The position numbers and the translations under genes are program-made. 43,803 bases of DNA from Ruminococcus sp. (lineage in GTDB: Bacteria; Bacillota; Clostridia; Oscillospirales; Ruminococcaceae). The stretch spans positions 1 through 43,803 of the forward strand of contig JAFVCV010000022.1 in NCBI GenBank assembly GCA_017478965.1. The letters run 5' to 3'. This document shows, one piece after another, positions 15,022-22,922 of the stretch (position 1 is its first letter; each line of letters begins with the position of its first letter). The notes beneath the pieces are model-generated. The model worked only from the letters and a program-made list of their open reading frames with translations. It made no database searches and was not told where the DNA came from.

Positions 15022-15689
15022 CTTATCATGTAGGCTTCCAGCCTGTAGATGGGCATTCCCATGTCGCTGAACCTCTTCTCATATTCGGTTACGATGTTGC
15101 CTTCAAAACCGCTGTGGTGAAGGTCCAGGGAAATGTTTTTCAGGCCGAAACCGTTAGCGGTGAACTGCTCGATCGAGAACTCGAAGAAGTGCATATTGTC
15201 CGTTTTCTGGTACACTTCTCCCTCCGGGACCAGTATCTTCCTGTAGATCTCCAGAAAGTCCTTATAGGTCAGCCTGTGGTTGTAATAGCTGTTTTTGGGG
15301 TATGGACAGCTGAAATTAAGATATATGCACCGGACCGACTTCTCAGGTATAAAGCAGTCCAGATACCTGGCGTTGCCCCTGAGGAAGATCACGTTCTCAA
15401 GGCCCTCTTCCATGGCGCTTTCAGCCGCCTCTACGATGACATTAGAACTCAGCTCCACCGCAAGGAAGTTGGTCCCGGGGCACCTTTTCGCCATCTCTCT
15501 TATGAACTGCCCCTTGCCGCAGCCTATCTCCAGCTCCACCGGGCCGTCTCTTTTAAAAAGCTTTTTAAGGTCCAGGATATCCTTATCGTCCTTGACGCTG
15601 AAATCAAGCACATCTCTGTCCATATAGATGATCCTGTCGCCGCAGGCTTTGAGCCTGCCCTCCAGATTGTTTTTTCTTCGCATTCGCAT
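15018..15689 (-). CDS. trmB: tRNA (guanine-N7-)-methyltransferase TrmB
   Basis: The 223-aa SAM-dependent methyltransferase forms m7G46 in tRNA. Visible motifs are ELEIGCGKGQF (SAM site, about residues 52-62), NFLAVELSSNV, VIFLRGNA, YLNFSCPYPK, HRLTYKDFL, TDN and the C-terminal TEYEKRF. In most TrmB proteins the fourth motif reads NFSDPWPK; here the aspartate is cysteine and the tryptophan is tyrosine. All other landmarks and the length are normal, so the family call is secure. GGAG lies 11 nt upstream of the ATG. It lies 40 nt downstream of the preceding gene. Confidence 0.9.
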   Translation of the reverse strand: MRMRRKNNLEGRLKACGDRIIYMDRDVLDFSVKDDKDILDLKKLFKRDGPVELEIGCGKGQFIREMAKRCPGTNFLAVELSSNVIVEAAESAMEEGLENVIFLRGNARYLDCFIPEKSVRCIYLNFSCPYPKNSYYNHRLTYKDFLEIYRKILVPEGEVYQKTDNMHFFEFSIEQFTANGFGLKNISLDLHHSGFEGNIVTEYEKRFSDMGMPIYRLEAYMIR

Positions 15690-15729
15690 ATCGTCATCTG
15701 CTCCTTACCCTGTGCGGCAGGCCCGGCCG

Positions 15730-16350
15730 CTATTTTTTCTTCTTTCCCTTTTTTTGCAGTTTATGAAGAAAATAATCTTCATCGTCCGTAACGTTCACCC
15801 AGTCTGTAGCGGCGCCGTTGAGGGGATTTTCAAAGGGATATACTGAGATCATCAGCTCCGGGGTGTCCTCCTGCCCTCCGGAAACGAAATGGGGCATCAC
15901 TTTGAAGGTCATCTGCTTTTTCATCTCCGCCAGAAACCGGTCCTCTTCCTTTTCATGATACTCCTCCTGTGAGGGGTCCGTGAGCCTGAGGTCCGTGAGC
16001 CGCAGCTGATAGATGCGTTTCCCGTCCTTCTTTGTCACAAGGGGAAAGTCCAGCCTTTTTGCTTTCTGCCCGCCGGTAATGAGCTGAAAGTCCGAGAAGG
16101 TAACTCTGCCGCTGTCCACTGCCTCCCCTGATACCGTGACGCAAAGTCCCTTGTCGGAGGCCAGGCCGACACTCTCTACCCCGAAGGTGAAGAGCAGTCC
16201 GCTTATCATGACCTCACCGATGGAAGTCATTTTCAGTCTGACCTCCTTAGGGGACAGGTCGTCTATCATCTTGTCTATCTCCCGGCCTATCCTGCCGGGT
16301 ATCTTTCCGCCTAAGATGCCCTGGAAATCGGGCAGTTTGTTCATATCCAC
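15730..16350 (-). CDS. Hypothetical protein between galK and trmB
   Basis: This roughly 206-aa soluble protein has no signal peptide and no membrane segment. The middle (about residues 40-110) looks beta-rich, and the C-terminus is very basic (LHKLQKKGKKKK). I do not recognise the family. The start is either GTG 16350 or ATG 16344; neither has a good ribosome binding site, and the gene begins 7 nt after the galK stop, so translation is probably coupled to galK. Confidence 0.6.
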   Translation of the reverse strand: MDMNKLPDFQGILGGKIPGRIGREIDKMIDDLSPKEVRLKMTSIGEVMISGLLFTFGVESVGLASDKGLCVTVSGEAVDSGRVTFSDFQLITGGQKAKRLDFPLVTKKDGKRIYQLRLTDLRLTDPSQEEYHEKEEDRFLAEMKKQMTFKVMPHFVSGGQEDTPELMISVYPFENPLNGAATDWVNVTDDEDYFLHKLQKKGKKKK

Positions 16351-16357
16351 GGCGTTA

Positions 16358-17596
16358 TCAGAGCAGGACTCTGGTGCCGCCGCAGTTTCTTACAGAAAGC
16401 ACGTAGCAGGCTCCAGCGCCGAAAACTCTCTCCATCTCGGTCCTGAACTTCTCAAGCTTGTTATCAGGCACGAAAGCCTGTATGGTACCGGCAAAGCCGC
16501 CGCCGTGTACCCGGCAGGCCCCTTCGCCCTCCAGCAGCTCCCTTGCAAGGTAAAGGGCCAGGGTAAGGCCCTGATGGGCGGGGTCCTTCGGAGAATAGAT
16601 ATTTTGCAGATAGGAAAGTGACGACAGCCCCGAGCTGTTCACAAGAGAAAGGAAAGACTTTATATCGCCCTTGTCAAGTGCCTCGGCCTCCTTAGCGACC
16701 CTCTCGTTGTCATCGAAGAAATGCAGCGCTCTCAGCACAGCCCTGTCGCCGCACTTTTCTCTCAGCTCACTGATATTTTCAAGGACCTGCTCCTTGCTTA
16801 TCTGCCTGAGGACCTCTTTGCCGAAATACCCCGCAACAGACTTCATCTCAGGCGGGATAGCCGCATAATCCGGCGTAAGGTCGGCGTGGCTGCCCTTAGT
16901 GTCGATTATGCAGAGGTTTTGTCCCGCTGCACCGAGGTCAAGCTCGATAGACCTGATGACCGGCTCCTCTTTATCCCCGAAGTCTATGGTGATGAACCCG
17001 CCTACAGACGAGGCCATCTGGTCCATAAGTCCTGAGGGCTTGCCGAAGTAGGCGTTCTCGGCATACTGAGCGATCTTGGCCACTTCCACATCGCTGACTT
17101 CGCCGTTATTGTAAAGGCCGTTCAGTATAGTCCCTATAAGTACCTCAAAGGCTGCCGAGGAGGAAAGACCCGAGCCTTTGAGCACGTTCGACACGGTATA
17201 GGCTTTAAAACCGCCGGCCTTATGTCCGTTTTGCGCAAAGCCCGCAGCCATGCCCCGGATAAGTGATGCAGAGGTGCCGAACTGGTCCTCCCTGATCTCC
17301 TGTTCGCTGATATCGACAGTGTCAAGGTCAAAGCCTTCTGACTTGACGGAGATCACATTGCTGTCTGATGGGGAAACAGCGGCAATGATATCGAGCGATA
17401 CCCCGGCCGCTAAAACGCAGCCTAGGTTATGGTCAGTGTGGTTGCCGCCCACCTCGGTCCTGCCGGGTGCGCTGAAAAAATACAGGGGTTTTTCGCCGTA
17501 AAGCTTCTCAAATCCTGCGGCGGTCCTCTCATAGCGTTCCCTCTGCTCACTGAGCTTGTCCGCAGCGTATATCTTATCCAATGTCAGTTCCTTCAT
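16358..17596 (-). CDS. galK: Galactokinase
   Basis: The 412-aa GHMP-family kinase phosphorylates galactose at C1 in the Leloir pathway. It has the galactokinase signature GRTEVGGNHTDHN (residues 45-57), the ATP-binding loop LKGSGLSSSAAFEVL, GLMDQMASSVG with the catalytic aspartate, and the third GHMP motif RVHGGGFAGTIQAF. The length is about 20 aa above the usual, mainly from an N-terminal extension also seen in clostridial homologues. AGGAGG lies 7 nt before the ATG. No galT or galE lies beside it. Confidence 0.92.
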   Translation of the reverse strand: MKELTLDKIYAADKLSEQRERYERTAAGFEKLYGEKPLYFFSAPGRTEVGGNHTDHNLGCVLAAGVSLDIIAAVSPSDSNVISVKSEGFDLDTVDISEQEIREDQFGTSASLIRGMAAGFAQNGHKAGGFKAYTVSNVLKGSGLSSSAAFEVLIGTILNGLYNNGEVSDVEVAKIAQYAENAYFGKPSGLMDQMASSVGGFITIDFGDKEEPVIRSIELDLGAAGQNLCIIDTKGSHADLTPDYAAIPPEMKSVAGYFGKEVLRQISKEQVLENISELREKCGDRAVLRALHFFDDNERVAKEAEALDKGDIKSFLSLVNSSGLSSLSYLQNIYSPKDPAHQGLTLALYLARELLEGEGACRVHGGGFAGTIQAFVPDNKLEKFRTEMERVFGAGACYVLSVRNCGGTRVLL

Positions 17597-17636
17597 ATCA
17601 GTGACCTCCTGCCTGATGCTAATATACTGTTACATT

Positions 17637-17665
17637 ATTATACTATGCTTTTCTGTTTTTTTCAA
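17637..17665 (-). promoter_or_regulatory. Promoter of the galK operon
   Basis: On the minus strand TTGAAA (17660-17665) and TATAAT (17637-17642) are spaced 17 bp apart. Confidence 0.85.
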
Positions 17666-17787
17666 GCGCCTTTTGAAATTTTTTACCGGCTGCTGTGAAT
17701 TCCTCAGTTTTACGGAGCATAAATGGCTGAAAAATGCTGAATACTGGTATATTTTGCTAATTTCGATAAAAAATTCTGTTTTATCTA

Positions 17788-17816
17788 TTGCATTTCGGTG
17801 TAAAATGTGGTATAAT
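17788..17816 (+). promoter_or_regulatory. Promoter of the IOR operon
   Basis: TTGCAT (17788-17793) and TATAAT (17811-17816) are spaced 17 bp apart. The leader to the start at 17916 is about 93 nt. Confidence 0.85.
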
Positions 17817-17844
17817 CAATCAATAAGTGTTTGTATTTTCATAG

Positions 17845-17896
17845 CGGTCTGTAGGGACCGTAAATTTAAAGACCTGTCTACCTCAGAACGACAGGT
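17845..17896 (+). promoter_or_regulatory. Two stem-loops in the IOR operon leader
   Basis: Stem 1 is CGGTC/GACCG (17845-17849 with 17856-17860). Stem 2 is ACCTGTC/GACAGGT (17872-17878 with 17890-17896), ending 19 nt before the start codon. No T run follows either stem. They could affect mRNA stability or translation; no known riboswitch or T-box motif is seen. Confidence 0.45.
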
Positions 17897-17915
17897 ATGA
17901 AAGGAAAGAGTATTT

Positions 17916-19643
17916 ATGAAAACATTGATGCTTGGCAACGAGGCTTTTGCAAGGGGCCTTTATGAGGCAGGCTGCAAGGTAGTTTCTTCTTACCCCGGCA
18001 CCCCCTCGACTGAGATAACCGAGGCCGCTGCAAAGTATGATGAGATCTATGCGGAGTGGGCGCCTAACGAGAAGGTGGCTATGGAAGTGGCTCTGGGCGC
18101 ATCTATAGCAGGTGTCAGGAGCTTCTGCGGAATGAAGCACGTGGGCCTTAACGTGGCTGCGGACCCTCTTTATACTGCCGGCTATACGGGTGTTACCGGC
18201 GGCATGGTCATAGCTGTCGCTGATGATCCGGGTATGCACTCCTCTCAGAACGAGCAGGATTCGAGACATCATGCTGCTGCTTCAAAGACCATGATGATCG
18301 AGCCTTCGGACTCTGCTGAGTGTAAAGAGTTCACCAAGATGGCCTTTGAGCTTTCAGAGAGATTTGACGTTCCCGTCATCGTGAGGATGTCTACCAGAGT
18401 TTCCCACTCTCAGTCCGCTGTAGAGCTTTGCGACAGGGAGGAGAGGGAGCCTATACCCTATAAGAAAGACGCTGCAAAGTACGTTATGATGCCCGGCAAC
18501 GCCATAAGGAGACACCCGATAGTCGAGGACAGGATGGCTGCTATCGCAGAGTACGGCGAGGACTGTCCCCTGAATACAGTTGAGGACAACGGCGCCGAGA
18601 TAGGCGTTATCACAGCAGGTATCTGCTATCAGTATGCCAAGGAGGCTCTGGGCGATAAGGTGAACTACCTGAAACTGGGCATAGTCAATCCGATGCCTGT
18701 GAAGATAATAAAGGATTTTGCCGCTAAGTGCAGCAAGGTCTATGTTATTGAAGAGCTGGACGACGTTATCGAGACACATTGCAGGAAAAACGGCGTTACG
18801 GTCCAGGGCAAGGAGCTTTTCGGCTGGCTCGGGGAGATATCACAGACCAAGATCAGGGAGAAGATTCTGGGCATAAAGCCTGAGTATGATACCTTTGGGG
18901 ACACTGTGCCTGTAAGGCCCCCTGTGATGTGCGCAGGCTGTCCGCACAGAGGACTTTTCTACTGTCTGAGCAAGCTGAAGGTCAATGTTTCCGGCGATAT
19001 CGGCTGCTACACTCTCGGAGCAACCGCTCCGCTGTGTGCTATGGACTCTACCATCTGCATGGGCGCATCAGTTTCCGCACTTCACGGCTTTAACAAGGCT
19101 CTTGGCGCCGAGGCTGAGAAAAAGAGCGTTGCTGTCATCGGTGACTCTACCTTCATGCACAGCGGCATGACCGGCCTGGTGAACATCGCATATAATGCTA
19201 CGAATTCTACAGTCATCATTCTTGACAACAGCATCACCGGCATGACCGGCCATCAGCAGAACCCTACCACCGGAAAGAACCTTAAAGGCGACCCGGCAGC
19301 TGCGGTGAATCTGGAGGAGCTTTGCCACGCCATCGGCATAAAGAGCGTCAGGGTAGTTGACCCTTACCATATGGCCGAGACTGAGAAGGTCATCAAGGAA
19401 GAGCTGGAGAAGGAGGAGCCTTCGGTCATAATCTCAAGAAGGCCCTGCGCACTGCTCAAATATGTAAAGCATAAGCCGGCGCTGAGATGTGACAAGGACA
19501 AGTGCGTAGGCTGTAAGCAGTGCCTGAAGATAGGCTGCCCGGCCATTTCTATCCATGATAAGAAAATGGTCATCGACCACACCCAGTGCGTGGGCTGCGG
19601 CATATGCACTGAGATGTGCAAGGTCGGCGCAATAGTAGAATGA
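17916..19643 (+). CDS. iorA: Indolepyruvate:ferredoxin oxidoreductase, alpha subunit
   Basis: The 575-aa subunit carries an N-terminal pyrimidine-binding half (SSYPGTPSTEITE), a central TPP-binding half (CAGCPHRGLFYCL, GDIGCYTLG, DSTFMHSGMTGL, NSITGMTGHQQNP) and a C-terminal bicluster domain. The bicluster cysteines are C530, C533, C536, C541 and C558, C561, C564, C568. With IorB it interconverts aryl-pyruvates and arylacetyl-CoA plus CO2 using ferredoxin. GAAAGGAAAGAG precedes the ATG. In this operon the two subunits are separated by a small membrane-protein gene, which is not the usual direct iorA-iorB order. Confidence 0.93.
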   Translation: MKTLMLGNEAFARGLYEAGCKVVSSYPGTPSTEITEAAAKYDEIYAEWAPNEKVAMEVALGASIAGVRSFCGMKHVGLNVAADPLYTAGYTGVTGGMVIAVADDPGMHSSQNEQDSRHHAAASKTMMIEPSDSAECKEFTKMAFELSERFDVPVIVRMSTRVSHSQSAVELCDREEREPIPYKKDAAKYVMMPGNAIRRHPIVEDRMAAIAEYGEDCPLNTVEDNGAEIGVITAGICYQYAKEALGDKVNYLKLGIVNPMPVKIIKDFAAKCSKVYVIEELDDVIETHCRKNGVTVQGKELFGWLGEISQTKIREKILGIKPEYDTFGDTVPVRPPVMCAGCPHRGLFYCLSKLKVNVSGDIGCYTLGATAPLCAMDSTICMGASVSALHGFNKALGAEAEKKSVAVIGDSTFMHSGMTGLVNIAYNATNSTVIILDNSITGMTGHQQNPTTGKNLKGDPAAAVNLEELCHAIGIKSVRVVDPYHMAETEKVIKEELEKEEPSVIISRRPCALLKYVKHKPALRCDKDKCVGCKQCLKIGCPAISIHDKKMVIDHTQCVGCGICTEMCKVGAIVE

Positions 19644-19681
19644 CAGTATAGATAATGATTTGAGGAAAAAGGAGAATGGAT

Positions 19682-20101
19682 ATGACAGATAACGATAATA
19701 AAGCATTGGGCGTAGTTGGCGCAGTTATAGGTGCAGGACTGGGTATGCTGGTCTGGCTGCTGCTGGCAAGATTAGGAGTTATCGCAGCTATCGGCGGATT
19801 TGCTATCGCAGGAGGGGCGTTCTACGGTTATTTTCTGCTGGCAAAGGGCATAAGCAAGACCGGTCTGGTCATCGTGGCAGTCGTTGCGCTGGTAACGGTT
19901 TATCTTTCGATCAGGCTGAGCTATGCTTTCCTGGTGCAGAGGACCTTTGAGGGGGACCTGACCCTGAAAGAGAGCTTTGCGCTGCTGGAGGTGGCTATGA
20001 GCGATCCTGAGGTCAAGGGCGCTTACATAAAGGATATGCTCATGGGCTATGCCTTCACCCTGATAGGCGGGTTCAGCGTTATAAAAAAGGCGCTGGTCTG
20101 A
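19682..20101 (+). CDS. Small multi-pass membrane protein between iorA and iorB
   Basis: The protein is about 139 aa with four predicted membrane segments (near residues 8-30, 33-53, 58-77 and 117-135) and a short acidic loop before the last one. I recognise no family. GGAG lies 7 nt before ATG 19682; ATG 19676 would be too close to the site. It starts 38 nt after iorA and ends 37 nt before iorB, in the same direction and without a terminator, so it is co-transcribed. It could tether the oxidoreductase to the membrane or move its aromatic substrate; both ideas are inference from position only. Confidence 0.7.
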   Translation: MTDNDNKALGVVGAVIGAGLGMLVWLLLARLGVIAAIGGFAIAGGAFYGYFLLAKGISKTGLVIVAVVALVTVYLSIRLSYAFLVQRTFEGDLTLKESFALLEVAMSDPEVKGAYIKDMLMGYAFTLIGGFSVIKKALV

Positions 20102-20138
20102 GCAGTGACGCAGGAGAGTATCAAAAGGAGTGTTATAG

Positions 20139-20714
20139 ATGGAAACTAAGTCGATAATGATAGTCGGCGTGGGCGGACAGGGTTCGCTGCTGGCTTCAAG
20201 GATAATAGGAAACGTATTGCTTTCGCAGGGCTTTGACGTAAAGGTCAGCGAGGTACACGGCATGAGCCAGAGAGGCGGCTCGGTGGTAACATATGTAAAA
20301 TACGGCGACAAGGTCTATTCGCCGGTGGTGGAGCTGGGCGAGGCTGATATTATCATCAGCTTTGAACAGCTGGAGGCCGCAAGGTATGTGCAGTATCTGA
20401 AAAAGGGCGGACATATCGTGGTATCGACCCAGCAGATAGATCCTATGCCCGTCATCACAGGGGCTGCGGTATACCCTGAGGATATCATAGGCAAGCTGAA
20501 AGCCCAGGGCATCGACGTCATAGATGTTGACGCACTTACCTTAGCCGAGCAGGCAGGAACCTCTAAGGCCTCCAATGTGGTCCTCATGGGCGTGGTGTCC
20601 ACAAAAATGGACTTTGATGAGAGCGTATGGCAGCAGGCTCTGGAGCACTGTGTTCCGCCAAAGTTCCTGGAACTCAATAAGAAAGCCTTTGCCCTCGGCA
20701 GAGAGGCAGGCTGA
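20139..20714 (+). CDS. iorB: Indolepyruvate:ferredoxin oxidoreductase, beta subunit
   Basis: The 191-aa gamma-domain subunit has the motifs IMIVGVGGQGSLLASRIIG (residues 6-24), VHGMSQRGGSVVTYVKYG, and EQLEAARYVQYLKKGG. It completes the TPP enzyme together with IorA. AAAAGGAG lies 8 nt before the ATG. It is third in the operon. Confidence 0.92.
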   Translation: METKSIMIVGVGGQGSLLASRIIGNVLLSQGFDVKVSEVHGMSQRGGSVVTYVKYGDKVYSPVVELGEADIIISFEQLEAARYVQYLKKGGHIVVSTQQIDPMPVITGAAVYPEDIIGKLKAQGIDVIDVDALTLAEQAGTSKASNVVLMGVVSTKMDFDESVWQQALEHCVPPKFLELNKKAFALGREAG

Positions 20715-20721
20715 TCTGTCC

Positions 20722-20840
20722 GGGCGGTCACACCGCCCAGATATTTGCTTCTGACGATTTAGCAATTTAAATCGCACTAGGAAGTTTATCCCATTTTTCG
20801 TTAAATATGTCCTGTCCCTGCAAGGCAACCGCTTGCAGGG
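20722..20840 (+). promoter_or_regulatory. Two hairpins between iorB and the CoA ligase
   Basis: Hairpin 1 is GGGCGGT/ACCGCCC with a 3-nt loop (20722-20738). Hairpin 2 is a 9-bp CCCTGCAAG/CTTGCAGGG stem (20816-20840) ending 34 nt before the ligase start. Neither has a T run, so they may be RNA-processing or stability elements rather than terminators. Confidence 0.5.
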
Positions 20841-20874
20841 CGGGCCGAAAGGAATATAAAGGAGGTCATCGCCA

Positions 20875-22188
20875 ATGGCAGAAAAGATCTATTGGAACAA
20901 GGAAATCGAAACGATGGAGCTGGACAAGATGAAGGAGCTCCAGAGTGAAAGACTGGTCAGACAGGTAAAGCACGTGTGGGACAATGTGCCTTATTACCGA
21001 AAGCTCATGGAGGAAAAGGGCGTTACGCCTGAGGATATCAAGGGCGTAGAGGACCTGCACAAGCTGCCTTTTATCTCAAAGGCCGATCTGAGGGAGGGAT
21101 ATCCCTACGGCCTGCTGGCCAAGCCCCTTTCTGAGTGTGTCAGGATCCAGTCTACCAGCGGCACCACCGGCAAGAGAGTGGTGGCTTTCTATACACAGAA
21201 CGACGTTGATCTCTGGGAGGACTGTGTGGCAAGAGCTATCACAGCCGCAGGGGGAACTAAGGAGGACGTTTGTCAGGTCTGCTACGGCTACGGACTTTTC
21301 ACCGGCGGCCCGGGACTTCACGGCGGCGCACATAAGGTGGGCTGCCTGACGCTGCCTATGTCCTCAGGGAATACTGAGAGACAGATACAGTTCATGATGG
21401 ACCTGAAATCCACGATCCTTTGCTGCACGCCTTCCTACGCCGCTTACATAGGCGAGACTCTGGCCGAGATGGGCTATAAGCCTGAGGACAACAGCCTTAA
21501 AGCCGGTATCTTCGGGGCAGAACCCTGGACGGAGGAGATGAGGCAGGAGATACAGAAACTTCTGGGCATCAAGGCCTACGATATCTACGGACTTACAGAG
21601 ACCAGCGGCCCGGGCGTGGCCTTCGAGTGCGAGGAGCAGACCGGTATGCACATCAACGAGGATAATTTCATCGCTGAGATCATTGATCCCGACACCGGTG
21701 AGGTACTGCCTGAGGGCTCCAAGGGCGAGCTGGTTTTCACCAGCATCACCAAGGAGGCTTTCCCTCTGCTCAGGTACAGGACCAGAGATATCTGCGTTCT
21801 TTCCAGGAAGAAGTGCTCCTGCGGAAGGACCTTAGTGAAGATGACCAAACCCATGGGCAGGAGCGACGATATGCTTATAATCAAGGGCGTCAACGTGTTC
21901 CCGTCACAGATAGAGACCGTCCTGCTGAAGGACTTCAATGCAACGCCTAACTACCAGATAGTTGTTGACCGTGTGGGAAGTGTGGATACCTTTGAGATAA
22001 AGGTAGAACTGTCTGAGGATATGTTCAGCGATACCATCAAGTCCGTGGAGGCTCTGGAGAAGAAGCTCAGCGCCGATATCGTACAGATACTTGGCATCAG
22101 GGCAAAGATCAGCCTGGTGGAGCCTAAGAGCATACCACGTTCAGAAGGTAAGGCGGTAAGAGTCATAGACAGAAGAAAACTTGTTTAA
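20875..22188 (+). CDS. Phenylacetate--CoA ligase (arylacetate-CoA ligase)
   Basis: The 437-aa ANL-superfamily enzyme has the P-loop STSGTTGKRVV (about residues 86-96), AGIFGAEPWTEEMRQ, YDIYGLTETSGPGVAFEC, RYRTRDICVLS and a C-terminal PRSEGKAVRV containing the catalytic lysine. It activates phenylacetate or related arylacetates with ATP and CoA. Length and motifs match the PaaK group found beside IOR genes in anaerobes. The site is a strong AAAGGAGGTCATC. Linked to IOR it either makes ATP from aromatic amino acid breakdown or feeds arylacetyl-CoA back to aryl-pyruvate. Confidence 0.92.
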   Translation: MAEKIYWNKEIETMELDKMKELQSERLVRQVKHVWDNVPYYRKLMEEKGVTPEDIKGVEDLHKLPFISKADLREGYPYGLLAKPLSECVRIQSTSGTTGKRVVAFYTQNDVDLWEDCVARAITAAGGTKEDVCQVCYGYGLFTGGPGLHGGAHKVGCLTLPMSSGNTERQIQFMMDLKSTILCCTPSYAAYIGETLAEMGYKPEDNSLKAGIFGAEPWTEEMRQEIQKLLGIKAYDIYGLTETSGPGVAFECEEQTGMHINEDNFIAEIIDPDTGEVLPEGSKGELVFTSITKEAFPLLRYRTRDICVLSRKKCSCGRTLVKMTKPMGRSDDMLIIKGVNVFPSQIETVLLKDFNATPNYQIVVDRVGSVDTFEIKVELSEDMFSDTIKSVEALEKKLSADIVQILGIRAKISLVEPKSIPRSEGKAVRVIDRRKLV

Positions 22189-22202
22189 GGAGGTCGCAGA
22201 AA

Positions 22203-22637
22203 ATGACAGTAAAACAGCTCTCAGTTTTTGTAGAAAACAAACCCGGCAGACTTTCGGACGTCACCGCCGTTCTGTTCGACGCCGGGATCAATATCCGGGC
22301 CATCACTACTGCCGACAGCAGGGATTTCGGTATCCTCAGGCTCATCGTTGACGATACCGATAAGGCATTTGTAAAGCTGAAACAGGAGGGTTATGTGGTA
22401 AGGACCACTAAAGTCCTGGCTGTTGTGGCTGACGACAAGCCCGGTGGGATGGCAAAGATGATGAAGGCTCTGTATGAGGCGAATATCAGCGTTGAATATA
22501 TGTATTCAGCATTTCTTAACCCCTCCGAGGTCACTGCCTGCCTGATACTCAGGGTGGACAGCAATGAGAATGCCTCCGAGGCTCTGAAGGAAAAAGGCTA
22601 TAAGCTCCTCACTGAGGAAGAACTCCACAGTTTCTGA
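22203..22637 (+). CDS. Tandem ACT-domain protein
   Basis: The 144-aa protein consists of two ACT domains (about residues 3-70 and 71-140). The first begins KQLSVFVENKPGRLSDVTAVL and the second KVLAVVADDKPGGMAKMMKAL. ACT domains bind amino acids, and this stand-alone two-domain type is commonly found next to phenylacetate-CoA ligase/IOR genes, where an aromatic amino acid is the likely ligand. It has no DNA-binding or catalytic region. AAGGAGGTC lies upstream, 14 nt after the ligase. It is last in the operon. Confidence 0.88.
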   Translation: MTVKQLSVFVENKPGRLSDVTAVLFDAGINIRAITTADSRDFGILRLIVDDTDKAFVKLKQEGYVVRTTKVLAVVADDKPGGMAKMMKALYEANISVEYMYSAFLNPSEVTACLILRVDSNENASEALKEKGYKLLTEEELHSF

Positions 22638-22668
22638 TCTGTGAAGGCTCTCATATCAAAGTATGTAT

Positions 22669-22698
22669 CTCGCCCTGCTATTGCGGGGCGAGCTTTTT
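22669..22698 (+). terminator. Terminator of the IOR operon
   Basis: The stem CTCGCCC/GGGCGAG (22669-22675 with 22686-22692) is followed by CTTTTT. Confidence 0.88.
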
Positions 22699-22714
22699 GC
22701 ATACGGACCAGGAG

Positions 22715-22794
22715 GTTAGCTATTGCTAACTAATTAATTGGTTAGTTTTGACAAACTAATTATTAATAATTCATTAAATTTTCATAAAACTAAT
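22715..22794. promoter_or_regulatory. Overlapping TTAGTT/AACTAA palindrome array (operator candidate)
   Basis: Three linked inverted repeats are visible: GTTAGC/GCTAAC (22715-22730), AACTAA/TTAGTT (22728-22747) and TTAGTTT/AAACTAA (22742-22759). The last covers a TTGACA at 22748-22753. A further half-site AACTAAT lies at 22788-22794. TTAGTT-type dyads are typical of MarR-family operators. The array lies upstream of the ferredoxin promoter; no MarR gene is in the window. Confidence 0.6.
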
Positions 22795-22804
22795 TCTAAG
22801 GTAC

Positions 22805-22832
22805 TTGATTTTCCCGGCAGATGTGTTATTAT
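22805..22832 (+). promoter_or_regulatory. Likely promoter of the ferredoxin gene
   Basis: TTGATT (22805-22810) and TATTAT (22827-22832) are spaced 16 bp apart. The leader to the start at 22923 is about 85 nt. Confidence 0.55.
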
Positions 22833-22922
22833 AAATACATAAGAACAATTGCTTTTTAAGCTTAGCATTTGTTGCTTTTAGTACTATTTGGTATCAGATT
22901 TGGTATTATGGGAGGTTTTACT

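Noticed and set aside
17817-17915. T-box or riboswitch in front of the IOR operon
   Set aside because: The leader is under 100 nt and contains no T-box AGGGTGGNACCGCG-type sequence or other riboswitch core I can identify.
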